Shown here piece after piece: positions 22,389 through 32,558 of a stretch of 64,000 nt of DNA. Below the pieces are notes generated by a model. The model saw nothing but the letters and a program-made list of their open reading frames with translations, searched no databases and was not told the origin of the DNA. The stretch's first letter is position 1. The number at the start of each line of letters is the position of its first letter. The position numbers and the translations under genes were made by a program. Source of the stretch: Gyrodactylus bullatarudis (Eukaryota > Platyhelminthes > Monogenea > Gyrodactylidea > Gyrodactylidae); contig SSNU01004331.1 of NCBI GenBank assembly GCA_012064415.1, positions 626,069 to 690,068 on the forward strand, given 5' to 3'.

Positions 22389-22921
22389 TTAACCCTTCCG
22401 TAGCCAGTGTACCCTGTGGGGGACATTGTCTTTTTCTCATCCATGCTTCTGTTTTAAAGAAACTAAAAATAGTTTATTGACCACTCTTCTGAAAGTAGAA
22501 CTAATATTCTTTCGAATGAGCTATGACTTATACAGCTGCAAAATAGTTTATTGAGAATTAATGACTATTTAAAAATGGCTCGCTTATGAAAAAGTTAAAA
22601 ATTTTCCTAGAAAATATTAAGAAGGTTTTTTTAAAAAAACCACTTACAGAGGTCGAAGAGAAAAAAGAAAGAAACTTTTATCGAGAAACCATACCCGGAG
22701 AATTCAAATAGCTTATTACCTTTATGTCATTTTTTTAAATAAAAAAGTTAGCCACTTTCAGGGTCTAAAAATGAGCACTTTTTGGGTCCATAACTCCTGA
22801 ACTATAGGTTGGTTTTTTGAAAAAATTGCATATTCGTTATCAGTGTATTATTAAACCATATAAAATTTCCAATCTTAGCTATGTACCTTGAAAAAAAATT
22901 CTCTGGCTCTTAAAGGGTTAA
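22389..22921. mobile_element. piggyBac-type MITE with TTAA target duplication
   Basis: TTAA at 22389-22392 is followed by CCCTTCCGTAGCCAG. The right end CTGGCTCTTAAAGGG is followed by TTAA at 22918-22921. The termini are imperfect inverted repeats starting CCCTT. piggyBac transposons insert at TTAA and have CCC-starting termini, so the assignment follows established biology. The 525-base interior lacks a transposase. A second copy of part of the interior lies at 9540-9775, and a related segment at 34085-34390. Confidence 0.65.
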
Positions 22922-24951
22922 AACGTTATTTTGAGAACTTACTTACCAGGGGGTCATGGATAAAAAGTAATATAAATTTTATTGAGTAATTTATACCCGA
23001 ATAATTCAAATATGCAATTGCCGAAGCTTCAAAGATAGCCTATTTCTGGAAAAAATACGCCTAATTTCCACATTCTCAACGTTTGAATTCAAATTTCTTA
23101 TTGATTCCGAAGTTTTTGTAAAAATAATAAATTCTCATCCTCACGCTAGCTCTAGCTTTATTTATCATTTGTCTGGAATATCCAACCAAAGTAGAGATTA
23201 TCCTGATTTCATGAAGCTTTACTTTAGAAGAATCGCTTTTAATTATGAGTCATGAAGAAAGGACTCAAATAGGAAGAAAAATAAGTGAGGTGTCTACTAT
23301 AATAGATCAGTTGATTATTTCTCAAGAGTGCTACAGTGATTAGTAGGCTTCAAGTACCCTCAAATAGTATCAGAACCCTAGGGATGACAGAGTAGATTTA
23401 TGAACGGATAAGAAATTGGAATCAAGTCTTTGTGTGAATCTTGACGCAAATTTTTTCGTTTAATGCAAAAATTAAAAGCAAAAAATAGGCATTGATTAGA
23501 GATAGATTAGGAAATGATCTAAATTCTAAAGTTTACTTTGTTGATCTCATCTAGGGAAAAATGTTTAATAATTACTCATGATTGTTTATTCAGAATTGGG
23601 AGAGTGACTTAGAATAAGGCTAGAAAATTGTAAATATTAAAATTTTCCATCTCCATAGCTGTAGTAGTCAGAGATTCAATTAAATGGAAGAGAAAGGTTA
23701 TTCTTTTGAATTACATTATTAATAATTTTGATTACTTTAATTTTTGAATTCTGATATAATATAAAAATAATTCTGTTTGAGTAGTGTTTGTGTGTTTTGC
23801 TCAGTTTGAATGAATTTTAATCAAATTTTCAATGAAATTTTTACCACATTTGTGTTTTTATTCATTCAAGATTTTTCTTTCAACTGACCAATCACAAAAC
23901 TTTACGTGATTAATAATTAATTGTAATGTTTCTAATAACTTTTAAACTTTACTAGATCGCGGAAAGGAAGGTGAGTCTTGATTAAATTTCAAAGGTAGAT
24001 AAATGTATTATTTTAGTTCAAATCTATGCCTGTATATTTTGACTTGTTAAAATATCAAGTGGATACATACATATATAGAGCGAGTACAAAGTATAGTCAA
24101 AATATAATGGAATAATAAATAATTTTCATAAGAGAGAATAATAACACGACTGAATGTTAATCATTATAATTAAAATGAAAATGATAGAAGAAGAGATGGA
24201 TGAGTATTTTAATTACTCCATCCCCCATCTATCTATAGCTATCCATCTCCACCAGTTCTAATAATAATAATAATGATACAAAGATCTACATATTCTTTAG
24301 ATAGGAGAGAGTTGTATCAAGTATTGAATTATTTATAAACTTTCACAATACAATAATAATAATATTATTATTATTACTCCTAGTGTTATTATAAATAGTA
24401 GTAGTAGTAGTATAGAGAATGTAACACAAATACGTACGAGGATGAAACTTATTGACAAACTCTACCTTATTATCTCATAATACAATAATAATTATTATTA
24501 TGAGTAGTAATGATGGTGGAATCAAGAATTATGCCTCAACAAGAATATACACATGTATTAATTCGTAGAGTGGAACAAGAGAAAAAAGTGTGAAGGAGAA
24601 ACATTCGGACTAATATGAGAAGTTACTCAAAAATGACTTTGTCTTGAAATTTAATGCTGACAAATTGTAGTATAATGTGAATTGAATGGAAAAATGCACT
24701 GATTAACCCTCTGTAAATCGATACTCGTCTCTGATTGGCTTGAATTTACAACTTTTTCATTGAATATTTTTAAAATTCCTTTAGTACAAAATAAAAATAT
24801 CAAAAGAATCAATTTTGATGAGTTCATGAACATTTTATTTGATAAAAAAAATAAAGTCAAAGTTATTTTGATGATTTTTTTGGCTAAAAATAATTCACAG
24901 AGATGACTGAATACTTGTTAATGTTATTTGGAGAGTAAAAAATTGATAGTT
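22922..24951. other. Gap with trinucleotide-rich tract, no gene seen
   Basis: A diverged repeat (22925-23165) continues the family above and includes a hairpin-family end TAATAAATTCTCATCCTCAC. AAT/ATT and AGT trinucleotide runs crowd 24255-24500. The last 115 bases are the 3' untranslated region of the AMPK gamma gene. Confidence 0.45.
24834..24839 (-). other. Polyadenylation signal of the AMPK gamma gene
   Basis: AATAAA on the minus strand, about 113 bases downstream of the stop codon at 24952-24954. Confidence 0.6.
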
Positions 24952-27030
24952 TTACTCGGCCATTTCGAAAATTGGCTCTTGATTGTACGAGGAAGACGAA
25001 GAGGAGCCTCTATGCTGGGGAAAAGCAAAACTCCGGCCAATTTGTGTGATTGGTTTGCTGATTTCATTCACAGGTTTCAGGCAAAAGTTTAGAATATCCG
25101 ATAATGAAATGATCCCCAAAAAGATTAGATCCTGATCAACAATCAAAATTCTATGGACCTGAGAGGATGTGATGAAAAAAAGACGCAAGTTGAGCCAGTC
25201 AAAGCCGAATGAAAATAATAGTGTCTCAACTCACATCATTATCACTCAGAAGGCGCATAACTTGCATAATTGAATTGTCCATAGTTGCAATGATCAAATG
25301 ATTTACAGACTAATAATAGAAATTACTTCATTTATATTGTATTATAAAACTACTTAAAAGTAGATTGATGATTTCCATTAGGATATGAGATTGTAAGCAT
25401 GCCTTGAAGAAGTAACGTAAAAGCTCTTTCAATGAAAAAATATATTCATTGAAAGTTTGGAGATTTTCAGCCAATCAGAGAGGAGTTTTGATTTTTTCAT
25501 ACTTGTTTAAATTTAGGGGTAAAAATTTAGAAAAAAACTTCAAAGAAGAAAAAAATTCAATAACTGTTGTAGGAGGGAAGCGGAATTAATAGGAGAGGAA
25601 GAATTGTTTAGAAATATTGATTTACTCGGTAGTAATAGAAAGAAAAATTTAAGTAATAATTTATTTTCTGGAAATTTAGTTAAGCTACCTCAAGGAATCA
25701 GAGAAATAGAGAGAGATAGAGCAATAATTAAATAATCAATGGAAATGAAGAAATTAAAATAAAATTTAGCATTGCTAAATTGAAAAAGAAGAAAGAGACA
25801 ACTCACAGATTTGTTCATATGGCAACTATCGAGAGTGGTTTTAAGTGGTACATCAAGATCAGTATACGATTTGTTTATTGCAAGATTCTAAATAATCAGA
25901 GGTTAAGTAAACAAATTGAAAAGTATGGACTCGTCCTAATCTGTGTCATTGAGCATGTTTCTGGCCTCTATTCTATCCTAATTTGTGTATAATATGCATA
26001 ACATTTACATGTTTAATGCAGACAGTAATAAAACTGGAAGAGAGCTCAACAATTTCAAGAGAAATTAGCATAAGGCAAAGCTTACAATGACATCGAATTT
26101 GGTGTAAATATTGACTAGTTTGCCAGTATTCTCCTCCAAAACTGGCAAACAAGAGACTCTATGCTGTAAGAATAATTTGAGAGCGTCGATCAAGAGCATT
26201 CTCGGGTGAGCTGTAACACAATTTGGCATGAAAGTTCCCAACTGTGTGTCCTTCAGTTTTTTATTGATCAGGAAATCAAGATTTGGTAGACTTTTGATCT
26301 TGAGGAAAGAGAAATGCTGGTTAAACAAGGACGCTTACATTCATCATGATGTATTTTAGGATTCTTTTATGACTTAAAATGTGCAGGACATCACCATTCA
26401 TTGGATTCATGACGGGGAGCCGATGAATCTTTTGACGAAGTAGTTTTATAGTGGCCTCCAAGAGGGTGCAATCTGCTGATATGCTAATAAAATTGTTGGG
26501 AGAATCCTTTGAGCTAATTTGGCGCCAATCTGAGATCATATGAAATCCCAGTTCTTGAATTGGATTACCCGGACGGTAAAAGTAAACAAGGATCTTGATG
26601 AAATCAGTGATTGTCAGCATCCCAATATAACTTTGACTAATTGATGACCACAAGACACCGGCCCTCAGACTATTTACAATCAAAGCATAGAAAGCCTTCT
26701 CTACCTAAACTTGATTTTCAACAAAATTGACACACTCACATTTAGAGTTTCATCGAGGACGACTAGCTTTGAGCTAGTAGGAATAAGATCATAGCATGAA
26801 TGATGTTTTAGAAATATTCTAATGGAAGATTCCTGGTCACCTACAATGGAGATTAAATAGATTTTTACTTGGATAGTCTACCACCAAATGTTTTTTCTTG
26901 TGATCATGTGACTAAACCTAGTTTAAAATGAGGAAATTACGCAAATTTGTAGGAATAACATTTGTCCATCTGATTCACTATATGATCTATATTGCCTTCG
27001 CTTTTTGGGGAACTCAGAATCCATCATCAT
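24952..27030 (-). CDS. SNF4Agamma/PRKAG: AMP-activated protein kinase gamma subunit (CBS-domain nucleotide sensor)
   Basis: Seven exons: 26979-27030, 26740-26840, 26339-26704, 26086-26298, 25807-25887, 25235-25309, 24952-25158, encoding 364 aa. The subunit binds AMP, ADP and ATP in the cytosolic AMPK trimer. The four CBS repeats align almost without gaps to animal gamma subunits from FLKHHSCYDLIPTSSKLVV onward. Ligand residues are all present: R65, D85 (TITDFI), H145/R146 (KIHRLPV), K164, D242 (KFDVI), H298/R299, S316 and D317 (SLSDIL); the last four share human gamma-1 numbering by my recollection. The N-terminus is short and basic, and the C-terminus adds about 40 residues with a Ser run. 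The start is the first of three in-frame ATGs (27030). Introns are 138, 35, 40, 198, 497 and 76 bp; the 35- and 40-bp introns are exceptionally short. The gene is head-to-head with TRDMT1. Confidence 0.92.
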
Positions 27031-27152
27031 GAGTAAATTTCTTGATAATATTCATATAATGTATTAGTTAAAAGAATGTCAAAATTAATTATTAACAAAT
27101 AAACTTTTAATTCTACGCATATTTAAAAAGGATATCAAATTGGTACCGATAA
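27031..27152. promoter_or_regulatory. Shared 122-bp divergent promoter region
   Basis: This is all the DNA between the start codons of the AMPK gamma gene (minus, 27030) and the TRDMT1 gene (plus, 27153). Both 5' untranslated regions and any core promoters must fit here unless upstream non-coding exons exist. It is AT-rich with no GC box or clear TATA box at a standard distance. Confidence 0.6.
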
Positions 27153-28364
27153 ATGACAATTAATGTTTTAGAATTGTTTTCAGGCATCGGTGGGATGAAC
27201 TATTCCCTGCAAAGTAATCATTATTTCAGAAAGTAATCTAGGGACTGGAATTGATTACAAAGTAAAGGCTGCGTATGACATCTACGATGTTGCAAATCAA
27301 GTTTACTCTCACAATTTTCCCGACACCCCATTATTCAATAAGCTCATTCAGAATATTAAACCAGAAAATTGTCTTTCATATGATTTATGGACAATGAGTC
27401 CTCCTTGTCAGCCATACACTGTGCTAGGAAATAGAATTTGTGGGGAAGATAATCGTTCAGATGCTTTCAATCACATTCTCAATCTTATTCAAGAGTAGGG
27501 CATTGATCAAACTAATATTCCATTAGATGTAAACCAAAATACATATTTCTTGAGAATGTTCAAGGTTTTGTTGACAGTGATAGTCACAAAAAAATTATAC
27601 AAGCTTTAAAAGATTCCAAATACACTGTTAGAGTAAGAATAATAAATTTACAAATTATTATTAGCAATACCTCTTAACTCCTCTGCAATTCGGAATACCA
27701 AATTGTCGAATGAGATTTTATCTTGCTGCAAAATTTAATGATGACACCAGTAGTCCAGTTTACGAGTTAACACGATCCCTAAAGGGAGTACCCAAATTGT
27801 TTTCATGTAACTGCTTATATTGTGAAAAAGATGTTGATTTCGACACTAACCTAAAGACTGAAGAGGATTCAATTAAACCACATTGTAAGCAAATTTCAGA
27901 ATACCTGAATGAAGCAATAAGCCAAGATGAGTTAGTTATTTCCCGTGAGAAAATCATCAAGCACTTGAATGTCATTGACATTGTCAGTGGAAGGGATAGG
28001 AAAACGTGTTGCTTCACCAAGGGCTATCGTAAACGATTCAACGCGACAGGATCATTGCTACAAACTAACCAAGATCCAATGGAACAAACCTTTTTAGACG
28101 ACTACAGAATAAAAATCCAAGATGATGTTGTTAAAAAGACTGAATTAGCCGAGAAGCTACAGCTGAGATATTTCCATTCCAGTGAGATAGCCAGTATCAT
28201 GTGCTTTCCCAAGACTTTTGGTAGTTTTTATATTTTAACGAGAAATTGTACTTTTAGAATTTCCCAGCTCCATATCTGAAGTGAAGAGGATAAAGTTATT
28301 GGGCAACAGTGTCAATGTTGCAGTTATAGCCCATCTCTTGAATTATTTGCTGACGGAATTTTGA
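27153..28364 (+). CDS. TRDMT1: tRNA (cytosine-5-) methyltransferase, Dnmt2 family
   Basis: Five exons: 27153-27213, 27242-27494, 27527-27632, 27665-28220, 28258-28364, encoding 360 aa (human about 391). Dnmt2 methylates C38 of tRNA-Asp and a few other tRNAs using S-adenosylmethionine. Motifs appear in order: I, VLELFSGIGG (residues 5-14); IV, SPPCQP with catalytic Cys 76; VI, ENV at 114-116; VIII-like GIPNCRMRFYLAAK near 150-163; the Dnmt2-specific CFT at 256-258; and the C-terminal LLGNSVNVAVIAHLL. ATG 27153 is used because MTINVLELFSG matches the family N-terminus. The four introns are only 28, 32, 32 and 37 bp, all GT-AG; unspliced reading meets stops or a shifted frame at each one, and spliced reading restores conserved sequence. 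The gene looks intact. Confidence 0.93.
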
Positions 28365-28530
28365 AAATGATACAATTTTCTAAATATATAGTATTTTATT
28401 CTGAATACTTTAAAGTAGTTTTGAATTTATATTTTCAAAAATTATCACATGAATGCATCATATATCTTAAACTTGTTTCTCTGTCTTTCACCTTGTAGAT
28501 GGCTGAATTTAACTTGCTTTGGTAAACTGA

Positions 28531-28536
28531 AATAAA
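28531..28536 (+). other. Polyadenylation signal of TRDMT1
   Basis: AATAAA on the plus strand, 167 bases after the stop. It lies within the 276-bp convergent interval before the zinc-finger gene. Confidence 0.5.
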
Positions 28537-28607
28537 TTAATATTCCTACATAGGCCAACATATAAAGCTGGCGGGAAAATAATTTGTTAAAAGTTGTACA
28601 AATTGGA

Positions 28608-28629
28608 TTGTACATTGTACAATGTACAA
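28608..28629. repeat. Perfect 22-bp palindrome
   Basis: The 22 bases form a perfect inverted repeat with no loop, centred on TGTACA-like steps (halves TTGTACATTGT and ACAATGTACAA). It lies just past the ends of the convergent TRDMT1 and zinc-finger genes, 12 bases from the zinc-finger stop codon. Confidence 0.9.
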
Positions 28630-28640
28630 GGGAAGTGATT

Positions 28641-29482
28641 TCACTTCATCGAATCGACAAGACACGAGTCCGGACTGGGAAGGTTCAACAGGTGATTCCT
28701 GACGTGTCTCTCAAGATTGGCACGCTGGCCAAATCTCTTGAAGCAGATTGAACAGTGGAATGGACGCTCTTTTTGATGAATATTTCGGATGTGACGTTGG
28801 AGGTTGGAACTGATGCTAAAACATCTTGGACAATAGGCACATTTGTACGGCTGCTCACCGGTATGTGTTCGAATGTGTCTAGTTAGATTTGCAGACCTTG
28901 GAAAGATTTTCCCGCAAAACTTGCAATGATAACGTTCCCTTCGGTAGATGGAATCATTGCTCATTTCCTCAGAACTGTCATCTGACGTCTTCCTTTGCTC
29001 TTTACGAATTTCCCTCGAATCTTTCAACCATTTATTATTCAATGTCTCTTGGTCTTCTTCTGTTGACTGATGGGTTGAGTCCTCCTCGGATAAAGTTTGA
29101 TGCTTAAGGTTTGTACTCGACTGAGGAGCTGTTGTACTACCTGAGTTGAAATTGCCAAAGTTCTTATTGAAAGCCAGTAGTTCCTGTGGCTTCGGAATGA
29201 CCAAGGGGAACATTTGCAGGGTCCTCGGCTGTGTCTTTAGATTCCTCAGAGTCATTGCAAAGAGAGCGAGGAATTTGAAATTTTCGAAAAACTTTGGATC
29301 CAATGACAGCTCTTCACCTTAAAAGATGATGAAAATTTACAGACGAAAAAACTAATCGTAACATCAAAAACTCTACTTGAACCAATATAGGAATGTACAT
29401 TAGTTTTTAGAAGAGTCGGAAGTACCGAAACGTCTAGAAGAGGCTTTGGTAAAAGGTTGGTCATACGGTATTCCAATTGAAA
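28641..29482 (-). CDS. PRDM3/16 (MECOM/hamlet)-like zinc-finger protein, C-terminal exons
   Basis: Two exons are seen: 29377-29482 and 28641-29317, separated by a 59-bp intron (A/GTAGAG ... TTTTAAG). The last exon carries three C2H2 fingers. Finger 1 contains [20 protein letters not shown], finger 2 contains [16 protein letters not shown], and finger 3 contains [14 protein letters not shown], joined by TGEQPYKC and QKERPFHC. This order and spelling match the distal finger cluster of MECOM, PRDM16 and fly hamlet, transcription factors that act in the nucleus in lineage choice. The protein ends 16 residues after finger 3, unlike vertebrate members, which have an acidic tail. An acidic Ser/Glu-rich stretch precedes the fingers. 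The upstream exon reads [16 protein letters not shown]. The PR/SET domain and proximal fingers were not found, so the 5' part lies upstream or is absent. Confidence 0.82.
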
Positions 29483-30849
29483 CTACTGTTATGAAGGAAA
29501 TCTTTATAGTTTTTTAAAATTATGCTTCTATTCATGAAAATCAGCAGAGATATGAGAAAATACCAAACATTTTTCAATATTACAAGGTGTATTTAATCGA
29601 AAGAGGTTCTCAGAAATTAGAAAAATGAACCAGATTAATTAAATTTGAACAAGATCAGTTCTTGTAGCAAAAGTGGTTCAAAATTTTTCAATTAAAAACT
29701 TGTTATGATGTTAAAAAGAATCTCTAATAAGCTTGGATGAAATTTTTAGCGTATTCAGTGAATATCTAGTGTATTAAATGAGTTTCCCTACACGAATAAT
29801 GGGGATCTCATCATGGTAAAATTCGCTTTACAATAATGTCTATGAGAGATGATATAGGGAATAATGGACATTACCATAATGTAGAAAAATATATCAAACA
29901 TCATACTAAATTCTATAAGAACTCTTTAACAACAAACTGGATACCTCAATACATGTTCTTAAATAAGCTGAGAGTCAACACTTGTTTTCTACGAAAATTT
30001 GTTCACTCCCCCGAACTTAGGCTCCTACTGTTCATACAATTCATTCTGCCTCATTTTGATTATGATACCATAAAGAAAACTGAACATCTCAATTTAAATT
30101 CTTACGGGTCTGCTTCGGGCCTTACTCATACAAGGAGCTCCTTGAAAAGGTTAAATGAAAATTCCAAAAAAAATCACCATTCTCACAATCTCCGCTCCTC
30201 AAGAGGATTTACAGTTCTTCTCAACTCCCTTCATCCTCTGAAGCACAAATTTCAAATTAACCTAGAAGCATTTAAAGATATTAAACTATAAAACAGATTG
30301 TATCATTTATTTTCGATTTTATACTACATAACCATGACTGTATTTTACAAACCTTTGTTGAATAAAAAAGTCTTTTATATTGCCAATTTCACAACATTTG
30401 GGTAATCTACTTTTGAGAGGTAACACATTCGAATTACAGAAGGAACTTTGATGTTATGAAGCAAGTTGGATACTAAAAATAGAAAAACATGCTACATTTC
30501 CATTGTTTAATAACTCGAAATAAACTGTAGATTGTACTCAACAAGATATTATTCCAGAGTAATAGGGCGAGAGCAGCTATTCTGTCTTATCTCTCGCTAT
30601 CTCCCCACTTTTTTTAGTGAGTAAACAACTGGAGATAACCAAAGAGTGACTTCATCTGACATGTTGGACAAGAGGGGAGATTTATTACTTGGGAGTTTCT
30701 ATTTTTAGAAGGTCAATATCATAGAGGAGATGGAGAGAGAGAGAGAAAATACTGCTCAATGTAAACATTTTGGTGAGATTTATCTGGGACATTTTTATCT
30801 TGATTTACTTTTCCAAAATCATCATGGAAACAAACGGAGTCTGTACATA
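29483..30849. other. Gap, one possible mobile-element frame
   Basis: This may be intron of the zinc-finger gene. A plus-strand frame at 29836-30291 (151 codons) includes LRLLLFIQFILPHFDYDTIK, which resembles the segment after the catalytic domain in LINE reverse transcriptases. It shows no start context or other motif, so it is probably a mobile-element remnant. A GA tract lies near 30735-30750. Confidence 0.4.
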
Positions 30850-31242
30850 AAAACCTAATTGACATGAAGATGAGAATTTATTTACAAAAAACTCAATATT
30901 TTTCATCGGATTATTTTTCGAATTCCATAATAAAATACGCCAATAAGTTGGGAAATTTTTTTTTAATTTCCGAAAAAACTCAATCTGACCAAAATTAGGC
31001 CGTTTTTTGAATTTCGAAAATGTACCAAATTTCCACTTTTTCAACTTTCGAATCTGCATTTATCTGCTTCAATATCGGCCTAATTTTGGTCAGAATGAAT
31101 TTTTTCGGAAATTTAAAATTTTTTTCCCAACTTATTGACGTATTTTATTATGGAATTCGAAGAATAATTTTTTTCCTGACTTTCCGAAGAAAAATATTGA
31201 GTTTTTTGTAAATAAATTCTCATCTTCATATCGATTAGGTTT
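30850..31242. mobile_element. Hairpin-family foldback element, short copy 4
   Basis: Left end AAACCTAATTGACATGAAGA; right end TCTTCATATCGATTAGGTTT. The arms of about 150 bases include ACAAAAAACTCAATATTTTT and CCAATAAGTTGGGAAATTTT. The ends match the wider family, but the interior differs from copies 1-3 (GACCAAAATTAGGCCG). Confidence 0.8.
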
Positions 31243-31305
31243 ATGATCATAATTGTTCTCAAATTTTATCACTTAATCTGAATCAGACTGATATTATTAC
31301 AGTAG

Positions 31306-31740
31306 TTTGATCAGAAAGATTTTCGGGACATTGCCAGATATGCGTTTCGCTTGAGAACAGGGCCATCAGAGAACTTGCGAAATGCTTAAATCTTTTTTTG
31401 AAATTCGATCCTTTAGAGGTTAAAAATATAGATCTCTTCGGGACAACAAGTACAGTGCAAAAAAGAGTTAAAATATTTTTTTCATGAAGTCTGATGTCTG
31501 GTAATAATCATCATTTAGAATCTCTAGAACCTTTTCTAAAGGGCAAAAATTGAAAATCAAAAATAATTTAATCCCTTTCTCAAAAATAAATTTGAAGAAT
31601 TCTCCACTGGCGTCATTAGAAGACTAGCAATTCTTTGAGAGAAATGTTTTAATTCACCAACAAATCACAAAAATTACTATATATAGTTTACAAATTATTT
31701 TTCATTTCTTTATCTTTCTTTTATTATTCTTTTTTCAGTA
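31306..31740 (+). repeat. Dispersed repeat, copy related to 59578-59895
   Basis: GAACAGGGCCATCAGAGAAC, then TTCTTTGAGAGAAATGTTTT and a distal CTTTCTTTTATTATTCTTTT recur in order at 59578-59895 with roughly 75-80% agreement by eye. A frame in the other copy suggests former coding sequence (IARYVFCLRTGPSVNFQNAL), but I do not recognise it. Confidence 0.6.
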
Positions 31741-31763
31741 AAGAAATATTTCTAACAAAAAAA

Positions 31764-31866
31764 GGGAGTTCTGGCCTAGTGGTTAGATTGGATCCTAATG
31801 AAATTAACATTTGCTTATCCGAATTCTAACATCTAGGCTCGTAAGTTTAATTTCTGCATTGATATT
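31764..31866 (+). mobile_element. tRNA-like SINE head, 3' part displaced
   Basis: GGGAGTTCTGGCCTAGTGGT contains an A-box-like TGGCCTAGTGG. A weak B-box-like AGTTTAATTTC lies about 75 bases downstream. The copy is cut by a piggyBac-type MITE whose TTAA begins at 31865. It is not a tRNA gene, since neither an acceptor stem nor a clean anticodon arm forms. Confidence 0.4.
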
Positions 31867-32558
31867 AACCCTTTCGATACCATAGCTGAACGAATAAAGT
31901 TTCAGGCTTAATTCTCTCACAGAATTACCTAAAATGTGATGATAAAAACATTTACTAAAGCAAAATTTTATAAAAAGTTTTTCTTACACATAATTTTATC
32001 ATAGTCTGATTTATATTGAAATTCTTATCTACTGGTGAGTAAATTAAAGTGTAACTTTGCCGATGAAGGAATTTATTTGAAAGTTGATTGTTTCAAACAC
32101 TCAATTAATGTCAAAAAGGATATGTTTTAAATTTCATTCGATCTTATTACAAAATAACCTAGATATTGAAGATCTAAGGTAAAAATGGGGTTGAAAATTG
32201 CCCCATTTTCACGAGACTATTGATGGAACTGCTCATTGATTTCATGCATAAAAATTATACCTTGTTTTGGATTAACTATTTAGTTTCCACGGAAATTAAT
32301 CTTATTATCTCTGAACATTGATAAGTTTAATAATTTCGATCAAAAAGAATCATGAATTAAGGAATTCTACTTCTTTCCGAAAAAGTTCAAATATCTATGG
32401 CATTCTTATGCCTGGCTAGCAAAAATATAGCATGATAGAAATCTTAGATAGTTTGTGATATACTATCAAAAAATAATCATAAAAAAATGTTTCAAAATCA
32501 TTGAAAAAGTCAGTTTGAACATAGAGATCATACATGACCTCTGGTATCGAAAGGGTAA
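31865..32558. mobile_element. piggyBac-type MITE
   Basis: TTAA at 31865-31868 then CCCTTTCGATACCA. The right end TGGTATCGAAAGGG at 32542-32555 is followed by TAAA, one change from TTAA. The terminal repeats of 14 bases are exact. The interior of 687 bases has no long frame. Confidence 0.65.
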
